This document shows positions 46,167 to 58,000 of a DNA stretch of 64,000 bases, piece after piece. The notes beneath the pieces were generated by a model. That model was not told the DNA's origin, ran no database searches, and saw only the letters and a list, made by a program, of their open reading frames with translations. The position numbers and the translations under genes are program-made. This stretch comes from Calliopum simillimum (taxonomy: Eukaryota > Arthropoda > Insecta > Diptera > Lauxaniidae), in the NCBI GenBank assembly GCA_951812925.1, contig OX638368.1, forward strand, positions 120,489,309 to 120,553,308. The letters are read 5' to 3'. Each line of letters begins with the position of its first letter. The stretch's first letter is position 1.

Positions 46167-48511
46167 GGTGAATATAACTATTTCGCAATATTTTTCGATT
46201 ATATTTGGTATAAGAGTGAGTGCCAGATGGACTTGGGAATGCAAAATACGAGTACCAAAACTGAGCTCGGATTCTTATACGAAGGACCACAAGCAACAAG
46301 AATTTTAATGTTGCCAAAATCTGCGGCAGTGCATTTTTTATTCCCTACCTCCCCTCCAGTCGAAACATGGTATTCCGTTCTCGGTACTTCAAGCAGTTTA
46401 TGGTGAAATGGGAATGCCTGATTACGAATCTGAATTTGGTTTTTTTCTATCACAACAGGATCCAAATACGCTAACTTATTTTTTTAGACTTTGATGATCA
46501 CTTACAATAATATTTTTGAACCTTTCGATTTTTTCTTATAAAATGTGATATTCGATAGTAAAAGGTGTTCAAAATTTTTTCGTATTGTTCGAATCTTGTT
46601 GCTGGACTCCGAACATTTTAAAGAAATTTAACCGATAAAACTATGAAATATATAAAATGACATTTATCTTCCTTAAATTATCCACAATTGGATAAGTTAA
46701 CTGATTTGCTATAAGCTATGGAAAGGAGTCTAAAAATTCCACATGCAAGTGTATGACATATTCTTTTTTTTCAAATTACACTAACATTTCACATTTATAA
46801 TTTTTGCAAAATAAATTACCAACTATTTATTTGTCACTTGATATCAAATTGTCATTAAGACCATAATATATGACAAGTACAGTAGTAAAAGTAAATTGGT
46901 TTCAATTGTGGCCGAGCTTAGAAAGTTTTCATGGTGTAATCATTTTTATTTTTTTGTTATTGCATTTAATAACACAGCTTTTGGCAATTTAATTTTTATT
47001 TTTTAATTAGTGCACACAAAATTTATTTGTGCAGTAAAAATATAAAAAAATAATTGTTTGCAATAACTTTTGCAACAGACTTTCTAAAAGCGAATGGAAA
47101 AATTAAGATAAAAAAAACAAAACTCATTATTATAAATTTTTTCCTTTTTTCAATAAAAATTTCAAATGCTTTAGATAGTTGAGAACTTCTAATACTTTTG
47201 GTAGCGCTTAGTGACCCATTTCTGCATAAAGGCCAAGTTAAACTCTTAAACTCTTCACTCTCTGCTATATTCGACAATTTGCAGCGCTTTTCATGTTAAG
47301 ATACAGCTATTCAAAGCACTCGTGGCCAAGTGTTTGCAAGCAAGCCAGCTAACTTGGCAAACATAATCTTAGCAATAACGACGGACGGACAAACACAACA
47401 TTTGGTGGCAGTAAATGGTTTTGTAACATTTTATAGAATATTTGTGTACACAAATGGTCATGACATAAAATAAAGAAACACAAAATTTAAGTTTGAAGTT
47501 TTTCAATTAGGAGAGCGCTGCAAAAGATAAAGCAAAAAATTAAAAAAATTAAAAAAAGTTTTTCATTGGTATAACCAAAAAAAATATTTTATAAAAGTTG
47601 AAATAAAAATATATTTTTAAAATTCTGTCTTATTTGGGTGACACTTAATGTGACGTTTTGATGTTATTTCAATGGCCTACTTACCAATTGGTCTGTGACC
47701 GATTATCGCCGAAACTAGTCTGAACGTTTAGGTGTAAGATTTATTTTTGAGAAACTCACTACTTTACTGCTTCCAAATTATAGTTATTTTTTGAGACAAC
47801 TACAAAGAGTGTTGTTCTAAACTTTCTTTCTCTTTTGTAAACACAAACTTTAAATCATCTCTTAACTTGAAGAAATTGAAAATCAGTCACTCCATTCGTT
47901 TTGTCATATATGATAACGCTTTTAGTAACTCACCGAGACAGAGAAAGTCTGTCTCATACAATAGTTTCACTAGCAACTTGAATGTAACTTTTGATATTTT
48001 GGTGCAAAGGCATATGTTGGGGTATAACGCTTAGTACCTGAGAGAAATCAAAGTTTAATATTATAAAAATACTACAAATAAAACTCTACATTTGACCTTG
48101 ATAGACCTTCTGAAGTCAACCCTATTTCATACTCGTTAAATATTTTCTATATGTTATGGGAAGCATATATCACATCTTGATTTACGAAGAATTTTCAATC
48201 GGACATGATATTTCTACTAATATCTCTTAGATTCCTCCTAAGATCGGTCCTGTTTTTACCTTCTCAAAGATTTGACAAAACGTACAAGTCTGAAACCTTT
48301 TCTACTTTTATGACTGCCACTCTTGTCCACTCTTTCTACTAAAATCACACTTATTGCTCTGTAGCTTAGGCAGTAGTCTCGCATGATCCACTCGAAGGTT
48401 AGAATCAGGTTGTGTATTCTATGTACCATATCTGATAGAATGTCTCTGATGCTAGTTTTTTCTTTCGTTATTATTTCGTTAACTGAAAGTATTTGTTCTC
48501 TCTTGGGTTAA
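46167..48511. other. no gene recognised
   Basis: About 2.3 kb. The part 46180-46470 has moderate complexity and an 88-codon minus-strand frame without a known motif. The rest is A/T-rich. Confidence 0.45.
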
Positions 48512-48513
48512 TA

Positions 48514-49327
48514 AAGAGTTTTTCAATAGGGACGCTACAAAAGTAGACCGATAGGCACAGCAAACGACGCCATATTTTTTCCCGCTCTCTTGACATTTTT
48601 CTTCAGTAAGGTTTGCCATTTCATCATGGAAATATATACGAGCCAACAACGAGTAGAAATTATTCAAATTTCTACCGAAATTCGGAGTCAGTGGCCTCAA
48701 CGAAAAATCATCTTTAGCGATGAGGCTCATTTCTGGCTGAATGGCTTCGTCAATAAGCAAAATATGCGTTATTGGATTATGGGCTGGCGGCGTCATTGGG
48801 CCGTACTTCTTCCGTGATGATCAAGACCGGCACGTTACTGTGAGTGGGAATCGCTACCATTCAATGATAACCGAATATTTTTGGCCCGAATTGGATGATA
48901 TGGACTTGGACAATATGTGATTTCAACAGGACGACGCCACAAGCCACACAGCGAATGTCACAATTAATTTATTGAAAACCAAGTTTGGTGAACGTGTTAT
49001 CTCACGAAATGGCCCAGTCGATAGGCCGCCTCGGTCGAGCGATTTGACTCCGTTAAACTATTTCCTGTGGGGCTACGCCAAGTCTATGGTCGATTGATGA
49101 ACTTCTTACGAATATCGATCGTAAAATTGCAGCAGTATCGGCCGATTAATGCTTGAAAACTGTCGAAAATTGGGTTCAGCGTCTGGACTTCTGCAAGCGT
49201 GCCCGTGGTGTTCCATACATAATGGCATCGAATGTACTTTCACAGGAATAAAGAATTTCATTGATATCCAAAACCGTTTTTGTTTTATTTAAAAAAACTT
49301 TTGTAGCGCTCTTATTTAAAAGCCCTT
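48514..49327 (+). mobile_element. DD41D-type mariner, copy 1, internally deleted
   Basis: TA (48512-48513 and 49328-49329) flanks ends of the type AAGRGTTTTTCAATAGG and its complement, with GCTACAAAAG just inside. It is about 430 bases shorter than copy 2 (56750-57998) because of internal deletions. Confidence 0.75.
48626..49251 (+). pseudogene. DD41D-type transposase remnant, copy 1
   Basis: Starts MEIYTSQQRVEIIQIS. It then jumps by deletion to RKIIFSDEAHFWLNGFVNKQ, which holds an intact first catalytic Asp, and again to the region around the WAGG motif, now frameshifted. Later parts such as SHTANVTINLLKTKFGERVI are still readable up to the SNVLSQE-type end at 49251. Much of the DNA-binding domain is missing. 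Confidence 0.75.
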
Positions 49328-49329
49328 TA

Positions 49330-50403
49330 TAAAAAATTCTAATCGACTCTGTTCATGTTGCTTTAGATATAGTGGTGTTTAAAATTATTTTGTTAGAGGT
49401 GATTCAATAAATACACAAAATTCAATTTCTACTTTTCTGTAATTGTGAGTTTTAGAAAGTTTCGTTCCGAACTTTTGTAAAACAATGCAACGCTCTCGCA
49501 AACTCGGCAAAACGTTCCAAAAACTAAGAACAGTAGTGACATATCTGCCTGTTTTTGCTCTGTTCTTTGTTCTTTGGATGGAGTTACAATAGATTTTAAA
49601 TTCGAAAACTTTTAAAAAATTACGTTAGACCCATTTTTTTTTTTTAAATCCAGAAAAATTTCCTTTAATTTCAAGTCCATTGCATGAGTTTGAGTTGAAA
49701 AAATGACACAGTTAATTATTATGGTCACCCCATTTAAAGTAATAAATATATACACGTATAACACAGAACAACACTGATATTGCGGTGTTGGGTTTCGAAG
49801 TTGATTTCGAGTAATCATGGTCAATTGAATGCGAAAATAAAACCAAATTTGCCGAAATGACTCTAGTTCTCTTGATATTCTGGGTTACTAGTGCAAAATT
49901 TGTTGTTTTGACGCATATTTACTCAAAAAAAAAAAAAAAATTATTTTTTTTAGTTTTGATTCCCTTTAGTATTGATTTAAAACTTTTTTGTTATTAAATT
50001 CCGATTTTTTTCCAAAAAAGTTTGAAATTTATTCCAGAAAAGTATAAAATTTTTTCCAAAATAGTTTAAAATTAATACTTCTTTTAGCATTGTTCTATAT
50101 GCAATACATATTAGTTTTAAAATTAAACTAAAATTTTTACTGTGTATGTTTTTTGACTCTTTGAACTACATATCCTAGAAATACTGGAAAATACAAATAA
50201 AAAGTTTTTAAATTAACAATTTCAAATTAAACTAAAAATAAACTATTTAATATGCTTTGAAACCTACCTTTGATAAACTTAATCTAAGTTATTATCACGA
50301 TCTATTATCGAATTCAAAAATGATAACGAAATTGAATAAACAACAAATCATAACGTCGCACTATAAATTTATATGCATGAAATCAACTCAAAGTGAAAAT
50401 GAG
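49330..50403. other. no gene recognised
   Basis: A/T-rich sequence with A and T runs; nothing recognised. Confidence 0.45.
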
Positions 50404-50600
50404 CGTTGCCACGCCCCAAAAACAAATTCGTCATATCTCCGAAACTATTAGACGTTGATATTTAAGAGTCGGTATGTTTGTAAAAGGCACAGCGAGAAAT
50501 AACATCCACTAGAAAAATGGGCAGTGTCACGCCCCAAAAATATAAAACACATCATATCTCTGAAACTATTTCACCCATGTGGATGAAATTCGGTTTTACT
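50404..50600 (+). repeat. Direct repeat with GCCACGCCCCAAAAA word
   Basis: Two diverged units about 118 bases apart share RTGCCACGCCCCAAAAA-like and CATATCTCYGAAACTATT segments. The GCCACGCCC word recalls the DINE-1-like units at 38.0 and 52.7 kb, so it may be an old relative. Confidence 0.4.
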
Positions 50601-51766
50601 ATAAAACTAAGGTCGCAGAAAAAATAACTTTTTTGTCGACCTGTGTGACATTAATATCACATTTTCCCGTATAAAAAATTGTTGTCCAGTGTAATTGACA
50701 ATTCTTTATTGCCTGCTAATGTTATGCTCTAGTAAATCACTGATATTTGATAACAATAAAAATCGAAAATTAATTCAACAAAAGTGGAAAAATTAATAAA
50801 AAAAATTGAATTGAATTGTGAAAAGAGACAATTGACCGGCATCTTATCATTCACTCATTTATTTATTATGTTAATAAATTGATGGAAATTCTTCAATGAC
50901 AAAAAACAACAAAAAAACCTTCAAAATCTGTCCTTATAGAATTCAATAACTTTAGTACATAATGAAGGATGCTTGATGATATTGATAAAGATATCTCGGC
51001 AGAAGAAAACAAAGAACAACACAGTCAGGCCAAATGCGAAGGGTGGTTGCTGCACAACAGCGTACAATAACGCAGGCAAGTGTTGCCAGCAATAAATTAT
51101 ATTTAAAAAAAAAATCAAAAAAAAAAAAAACAGAATCAACACCAACATTTTTTATTCAAAGGGTGTTTTAGGTAATTTCATATACCTTTGTATATAAACT
51201 GATTGATAAATAAGTAATTGTTTGTCAACTGTTTTTTATTTTTACTGCGCCCTTTGAATGGTTCATGCGTTTTTTTCTTCAAAATTTTCAAAAACCATGT
51301 TTCTCTTTTTATAAAAATTTATGGCACGCATAATTTAAGGCGATGGCTTTACAGATTGTGTCACAAAATCATGAAAAAGGACAAAATGTTGCATGCGTGT
51401 GCCCTCAATGATATATTGCATTGTTGTTGCTTTCTTTATCCATCATTGAACTAAACACGACGATTTTATACGGTGGCATTCAAATATTTTTTTTTCTTTT
51501 TTCAATTTATAAATAAAGGTTTCAAATTTCATAACTGGAAATGAAAATGAGAAGGTATACGAAAAAATTATAAGGGTTAATGGGGTTATTTTGTGTAATG
51601 TTTGCGTGTTAAAGGTGTGGCCATAGAAAATGTTTTTGTTTTCATACTTTGTAAAGTTAAATTTGAAGAGGTCAAGTTTCTATCAAGCACTTCGAATTGA
51701 AACTGTTTATATTTCTCTCCTGAAGTGTCATTTGAAAACCATCCTCAATTTGCTATTAACAAATAA
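50601..51766. other. no gene recognised
   Basis: A/T-rich sequence without recognised repeats. Confidence 0.45.
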
Positions 51767-52039
51767 CTAAGTACTAAACTTAAATTAAGTTTATTTAAAC
51801 CACCCACCGCTACAAACACCCTGACGTGTACTCGGGAAAAAATTAATTCAATTCGAGATAATTTCTCAGTGGCTTTCTCTCACGCCGCATTACTTCAATT
51901 CTTCATTAAATTGCATTTCAGCGTTAAGCTGCTGCGTACAGCTTCAATTGCTGATGAGGAACCTCCAACTGCGTTATTGCCACCACTTACTCTACTGCTA
52001 GTCTTAATTTATAGCTTTTCCGTTGGCAACATGCTGTGA
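51767..52039 (+). other. Start-less 90-codon open frame in complex DNA
   Basis: The region 51800-52040 is less A/T-rich than its surroundings and does not match any repeat here. One plus-strand frame stays open from 51767 to TGA at 52037, with LLRTASIADEEPPTALLPPL and TLLLVLIYSFSVGN; it has no usable ATG. A 3' splice-like sequence, AAATTGCATTTCAG, ends at 51921. It could be an old exon, a conserved non-coding island or chance. No protein family was recognised. Confidence 0.25.
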
Positions 52040-52117
52040 GCATAGGAAGTAGATTCAAATAATGTAAAAAAAGAAATACACCCTTAACCTTCAGTGGCGG
52101 CAAAACTATAACATTTT

Positions 52118-52550
52118 TGTAGACATTTTTCGATTAAAACGAATATTTTTGAAAAAATTCGATAAGAATTCTGCTAGAACCTTTCAAGCGCTATTCAGAA
52201 CTCTTATCAGAACTCTCATTAAAATTTTGTTTTTCGGATACTTCGAAAAAATAAAAATTTCTTTTGATTTTTCGAACATTTAAGAAAAATGTTCTAGAAT
52301 TTTCTTTAGAACTCTTCTAGTGCTACCCAGAACTCCTCTACGATTAAATTCTTATTTTCGGACGCTGCGATTTTTCGATCAAAACGAAAAGTTAAAATAT
52401 TTTGCAAAATGTTACAAAAATGTCCTTTAGAATTTTTTGAGCGCTACTCAGAGCTCTTATCAGATCACCTCTGAAATAAATTTTTTTCCGGATACCTACT
52501 TGAAAAAAAAAAAAAAAAAAAAAATTATTCTGATTTTTAGACTAGAGCCC
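52118..52550. mobile_element. Foldback-like fragment (copy E)
   Basis: Carries family words such as TTCGGATACTTCGAAAAAA and AGAACTCTTATCAGAACTCT in one arm orientation only. No terminus or duplication. It ends in an A run at 52507-52523 and then abuts the DINE-1-like copy. Confidence 0.6.
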
Positions 52551-52579
52551 TGAACACATTCGGTGCGAGCTGTCCGATT

Positions 52580-53213
52580 TCACCCAGTTTTCGCTCGTTT
52601 TACATTTATAGTTCTAAGTGTCTGAGTAAGATTTAGTTTGATTATCTCAAATAACGCTTTCAGTATAGCGTTTTGAAGCTTTTCTTTATATGGGAGGAGC
52701 CACGCCCTCTTGTCCGATTTCACCCAGTTCTTGCTCAGAGCTTGCATTTATAGTTCTTAGTGACTGAGTATTTGTTAGATTAGCTCAAAAAATGCTTTCA
52801 GTATAGCGTTTTGAAGCTTTTGCTTATATGGGAGGTGCCAAGCCCTCTTGTCCAAGTTCGCCCAGTTTTTTTTCAGAGCTTGAACTTACGATTCGTAGTA
52901 TTTATGTGTATTTTGGTTGCATTGTCGTGAGAAATACTCCTAAAGATGCATTTTGAATATATTTTTTGTATGGGCGGTAGGCGTATCCGTTGACCGATTT
53001 TGCTAAGTACCAAATTTCAATGAATTACCTTGCTCGGTTTTTCCAAAAAATGTGTTTCCACGCACAGCCAGCCAGACAGACGGACATGGCTATATCGACT
53101 CAGGAGGTAACGATGATCAAGAATATATATACTTTTCTAGTCTGCCACGCCTCTTTTTCTGCGTAGAAAACTGAAGGACAAAGTGAATACACCCTGAGTA
53201 TAGGGTATAAAAA
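52580..53213 (-). mobile_element. DINE-1/INE-1-like element, copy 2
   Basis: Same arrangement as 37822-38712: tandem units with GGAGGAGCCACGCCCTCTTG, the GGGCGGTAGGCG block, only about two CCAG units (53066), the conserved ATGGCTATATCGACTCAGGA core and a terminal ACCCTGAGTATAGGGTAT hairpin. Confidence 0.75.
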
Positions 53214-54489
53214 CACGATTTGTACCCACCACCACTGCTTAAGCGGGAAAAAACAGCTTGACACTAGAACATCCGCACTACAATTTGCTTACAAACTACT
53301 TTATGGCTACTCAACAGTGTATCTATAAAATGAAGCAAATTTAACCAACAAAACGTCAGCAACCGCTAAGTTAGAGAACGAAAGCATTGTACTGAAGTGT
53401 CATTAAAAAAAAAAAAAATGCTGCGCTAAACATGAAAGTTGCACTTTATATATACACATACATAGAATAAGTATATATAATTTTTTTTAATGTAATGAGA
53501 ATGAAATTTCTCCCAAGGAAAAAGGATGAAAAAATATACACCCTTTATGCGATGCGGTCATGCTGTGCTACTCGGTGGCATGTTATTGTGGAATATTGGA
53601 TAACGTACACTTTAATTTGCAATTCATCCGTCCAATGTAATGAAACAACGTAAATAAATTGGTTGCCTTTAGTTTGTGCACCATTTCTCTTTATATAAAT
53701 GCAATTTTGCTCATTAAGGATGCTTATCATGTGGAGTGCTTCTATCTTTGTATTAAGTACAATTGCGTTAAGTAGCTCCATTAATTCGTAAAATGTTGTT
53801 TTATTCCAACTTAAAAGGAAATTACAATTTTCCTCAAGTTTTTCTCATTTTCCACATTGAAGTTATCATCATCGTCTGACGACATGCACACCGGAAGATG
53901 TTGTTTAGTTACTAAGTATTGTGAGCAAGTATCTTGGAAACTCCAATTTTGGTCCAATTTACTTAAATTGATTATATCAACAGTTGATTGTTATTTGTAA
54001 TACATATAAATGAATGAAAGTAAACTTTCCCATGGTATAGTTGGTCTATTTATTTTTTACGTAAATCTTTTGCCTTCAAAAGTGTGATTTTTTTACTTGT
54101 AACTTGTAATGTTCTCACTCTCTAATCATATTAGTGTTGCTATGCTAATTGAATTGGGCGCACTTGACGCCTTTCCTTTCGATTCAATGGAGTTTGTGTT
54201 TATGCACGTAATACAATAAAATGAAATAAGGCAGGATTGAACAAAGTTGACTCGAAGCCTGAGAAGTTTCTAAGGAATTTTGAAACATACCTGATGCAAA
54301 ACAAGAAAATTCTCGATTAAAAAGAAACCCCGCTGTGACTTAGCGACTCAGCGTAACTCAAATCATGTTTAAAAGTGTTAATGTAACACTTCCTACTTAA
54401 AGAAATATTGATCAACAATTTTCATCAATGGTTCCCAAAAAAATTTTAATTAAACTAGAGCAAAAGGCGAAAAACTCTAATTTTCGCAT
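53214..54489. other. no gene recognised
   Basis: A/T-rich sequence with an A run at 53405-53418; no repeat or coding signature. Confidence 0.45.
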
Positions 54490-55065
54490 TCCGCCAAAAA
54501 TCACGTTTTTTACCCAAAACTTAGCGTTTTCGTTTTTAACTCGGCTTAAATCAAAAAACATTATAACCAAAGTCGATTTATTTTTTGTCAAGGAATTTTC
54601 TGGAATTTTTTTCAGAATTTTAGGACCTACTATGTGTGTGGGCATAAAGAGCGATTTAGACTTTTTTACCCATTCTGTCGCCACGACCCACTTACGATTT
54701 TTCTGAATTTTACTCCGGAATATTTGTAAGATATCTGCTATCTTGGTGTGCTCGATCGCATATCGTCAAAAATCGGATTTTTTTAACCAAAATTTATCGT
54801 TTTTCCGTGTTTTACTCGGCAGGGAGCACTTAAATTAAAAAAAATATCAATTAAAAAACTTGCTTCAATTTTTTCAGAATTTTAGAACTTGTTATGTAGC
54901 CGAAATGAGTGATTTAGACTTTTTAACCTATTCTGTCGCCGCGACCCACATACGATTTTTCTGAATTTTAATCCAGAATATTTGGCAAAGCGCCCCGTAA
55001 CATATCTACTACTTCTGAAATATGTGCTCTCCCATATATTATCGAAAATCTCGATTTTTCTCAAA
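54490..55065 (+). repeat. Two tandem units of about 280 bp
   Basis: Units 54490-54769 and 54770-55065 share CCATTCTGTCGCCACGACCC-type sequence, TACGATTTTTCTGAATTTTA and GAGCGATTTAGACTTTTT, with about one difference per ten bases or more. No terminal repeats. Confidence 0.6.
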
Positions 55066-55298
55066 ATTTTTAGATAAAACGACCTCCTGACATCCTCTCC
55101 GGCCGAAATTTTGTTTGTTCAACTATTGGGAGTTTCATTCTATACGTCTAAGAATATATTCCACCACCTTTGTTTATTGAACATGAAAAATAAATTTTTT
55201 TCTTAAAACCTGGGTCATATAAGAGGAGATTATTTTCGGATATGCCCATATGACAAATGTGTCACTACGTACAAAGATTTAACGTTTAATAATTTGGC
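55066..55298. other. no feature recognised
   Basis: Short A/T-rich stretch before the LINE remnant. Confidence 0.4.
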
Positions 55299-55804
55299 AT
55301 GCCTTCTGCATGGCTAAAATTCCCGCTTGAAATACACTGTAGAAGCGGACTAATGCAAAAGAGTCCTTGGAAAAGACCCCGCACCTATACCAGACTCCAT
55401 TTTCGAGCATTTCAGTGTATATTTCTTTGGAATTCAGAATCGGAGTGCAACCCTTCCCTTCAGGTATTTTTGCTTGAAAGTAGGATAGATGTTGTCAGTT
55501 CCAAACTAGGGAATTGTGGAAAAATAGTACCATGGCCATACGGTTTCGACCTTCAGAAGATAGATTCCTTCAACCTGATAGCACTTTTTGCTGCAACTCG
55601 TTTAGCATAAATATCAAGAGGCTCCAAATGAAGCAAAGCGTTCAGAGCAGCTGGAAGCATATTGTTAATAGCTTTGCTGGCTCCTGTACCTGCCATTCTG
55701 TAAATTTTTGATAAGATTTGCTTGCTTAAAGCTTTCCACCTGACAAGAATTCCGTAGGTCAGAATTGGTCTTATAATGGCCTTAGGATAAGTAAAAAAAA
55801 ACAA
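55299..55804 (-). pseudogene. Non-LTR retrotransposon (LINE) RT end and RNase H remnant
   Basis: Read on the minus strand from 55804: YPKAIIRPILTYGILVRWKA, then NALLHLEPLDIYAKRVAAKS. This is the segment after the reverse-transcriptase core in LOA/R1-type insect LINEs. After in-frame stops comes KPYGHGTI, and then an RNase H-like stretch with EIYTEMLENGV, CGVFSKDSFA and YSVFQAGILAMQKAC, where the family usually has YTDGSK and SVFQAEI. Key acidic residues are lost (YTDGSK now reads YTEML). Several stops and both truncated ends show it is dead. The clade is uncertain; the LINE identity is well supported. Confidence 0.75.
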
Positions 55805-56578
55805 AATTTTGACAAAACTCGATTTTATTATTCAACAAGTTGTCTTCGAGGGCGATACAACGAGTATAGCGATTTTCCAACTTTTCGACACCAATTTTAT
55901 ATTACGATTTCTATTTTTCGTCAAAAGCCATGTTTCATCCATTTTCACATATCGACGATAAAATTCTATTTTATTGCGGTTTAACAGCGCCAAACACTCC
56001 TCTGAAGCATCAATTCAATTTTCAATTTTTGTTTTGGTCGACTGTGAACTCACGCGGCAGCCACTTTGCTCAGAGCTTTCGCATACCCAAATGTTCGTGC
56101 AAAATGGTAAAAACACTACCATTTGATATCTTTACAATGTCAGCTAGCTCGAGCACCTTCGATTTGAAATCGTTCATAACCAATTTGTGGAATTTTTTTA
56201 TGTTTTCTGGAATAACAGCCTAATTTGGGTGTCCACAGCGCTCTGCATCATTTGTGCTGGTACGACCATGTTTAAATTCAGCAATCCATTTGTATCGATG
56301 TAGCAGAGTTCGGATAATGTTTGTCAAGCCATTGTTTGGTTTCCACCTTATTTTTTCATCAAAAAGCAATGTTTTATCAAAACCCGAAATTCACTTTTTA
56401 CATTTTTTTTTTTTTTTTGCTAACACAAAATGCTATAACTCATGAATCAATAGTCCGATTACAGTCAAATTTATACACGTATCGTTTGAAGGTTAGTTCT
56501 AAATAAAAATCATACGGAAAAAATTCTAATTACGCCATCTATGTGTCATCCTACGGACTTATTGAATGACCTGTTATT
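55805..56578 (-). pseudogene. Decayed mariner remnant
   Basis: The minus-strand left edge encodes IGVEKLENRYTRCIALEDN, like the end of mariner transposases. Pieces of the catalytic part (DSEECLALLNRNKIEFYRR) and of the DNA-binding part (NKWIAEFKHGR-type) follow toward higher coordinates in several frames, with many stops. The outer end CAGGTCATTCAATAAGTCCG (minus, near 56578) may be the 5' terminal repeat. The 3' terminal repeat is missing at the junction with the LINE remnant. Confidence 0.6.
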
Positions 56579-56749
56579 CCCAACCATTGTGAATACTCGA
56601 CTTATATTAAAATTTTAAAAGCCCTTCTAATATCGAGAGTGGGTTTATTGTAAGAAGTCACTTGGATCTACAAATAAGACTATTTTTATAGACCTTAAGC
56701 TAAGAACAAAAGAGAGGTACCTTGATATAGTAAAAAATTTTGAATAATA
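56579..56749. other. no feature recognised
   Basis: Short A/T-rich spacer between two mariner-type copies. Confidence 0.4.
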
Positions 56750-57998
56750 AAGGGTTTTTCAATAGGGACGCTACAAAAGTAGACCGATAGGGACAGCAAA
56801 CGACGCCATATTTTTTCCCGCTCTCTTGACATTTCTCTTCAGTCAGGTTTGCCATTTCATCATGGAAAGATATACGAGCCAACAACGAGTAGAAATTATT
56901 AAAATTAACTACCGGAATTCGGAGTCAGTGGTCTCAACTTTAGGAGAGCTACGTCCAATTTATGGTTGTCATAATCGTCCTACCAGATCAACAATTAAGC
57001 GTCTAGTGGAAAAATTTTAATCCACAGGCACAATACAAAATGCCAGTGAGACGTAGTGTCGAGAATATTGCTGTCGCTGAGGCTTCAGTTTAAGAAAGCC
57101 CAAATGTGTCTCCCACACGTCGTTCTCATGCGTTGGGCATCTCTGTGATGTCGTTGTCGCGAATTTTGCGAAAAGATCTTGGCCTACATCCTTAAAAGAT
57201 CAAATTGACGCAAGAACTGAAGTCGCTTGATCACCAGAAGCGTCGTATGTTCGTGAATTGGGCTGAGCAACAACTTGAAAATGATTCGGATTTTCATCGG
57301 AAAATCATCTTTAGCTATGAGGCTCATTTCTGGCTGAATGGCTTCGTCAATAAGCAAAATATGCGTTTTTGATCAGGCAGCAATCCACACGTACTCCATG
57401 AGTCACCATTGCATCCCGAAAAAACTACGGTTTGGTGCAGTTTATGGGCCGGCGGCGTCATTGGGCTGTACTTCTTCCGTGATGATCAAGACCGGCACGT
57501 TACTGTGAATGGGAATCGCTACCGTTCAATGATAACCGAATATTTTTGGCCCGAATTGGATGATATGAACTTGGACAATATGTGGTTTCAACAGGACGGC
57601 GCCACAAGCCACAAAGCGAATGTCACAATCAATTTATTGAAAACCAAGTTTGGTGAACGTGCTATCTCACGAAATGGCCCAGTCGATTGGCCGCCTCGTT
57701 CGTGCGATTTGACTCCGTTAGACTTTCCTGTGGGGCAACGGCAAGTCTATGGTCTATGCCAACAAGCCAGCGACGATTGATGAACTTCGTACGAATATCG
57801 ATCGTGAAATTGCAGCAATATCGGCCGATTTATGCTTGAAAACTGTCGAAAATTAAGTTCAGCGTCTGGACTTCTGCAAACGTGCCATACATAATGGCAT
57901 CGAATGTACTTTCACAGGAATAAAGAGTTTCATTGATATCCAAAACCGTTTTTGTTTTATTTAAAAAAAATTGTTGTAGCGCTCTTATTGAAAAACCC
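56750..57998 (+). mobile_element. DD41D-type mariner, copy 2, near full length
   Basis: Ends AAGGGTTTTTCAATAGGGAC and its near complement, with TA at 56748-56749 and 57999-58000. The element is 1249 bp, close to the expected length for a single-gene Tc1/mariner element. The enclosed gene is broken by point mutations and small indels. Confidence 0.8.
56862..57923 (+). pseudogene. DD41D-type mariner-superfamily transposase, broken
   Basis: From ATG 56862: MERYTSQQRVEIIKINYRNS, a helix-turn-helix region up to TRSTIKRLVEKF, then a stop at 57018. Further readable pieces are RSHALGISVMSLSRILRKDL, QKRRMFVNWAEQQLENDSDF and HRKIIFSYEAHFWLNGFVNK. The first catalytic Asp is replaced by Tyr here (FSYE against FSDE in copy 1). 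TVWCSLWAGGVIGLYFF and WFQQDGATSHKANVTINL (second Asp) follow, then SCDLTPLD with the last Asp 42 positions later, which is the DD41D spacing. The frame then shifts before FLWGY and closes at 57923. At least three stops or shifts make it inactive. Confidence 0.8.
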
Positions 57999-58000
57999 TA

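Noticed and set aside
48025..48060. Minus-strand TTTCTCTCAG followed by GTACTA
   Set aside because: Weak 5' splice part and opposite strand to the two good sites. Probably chance.
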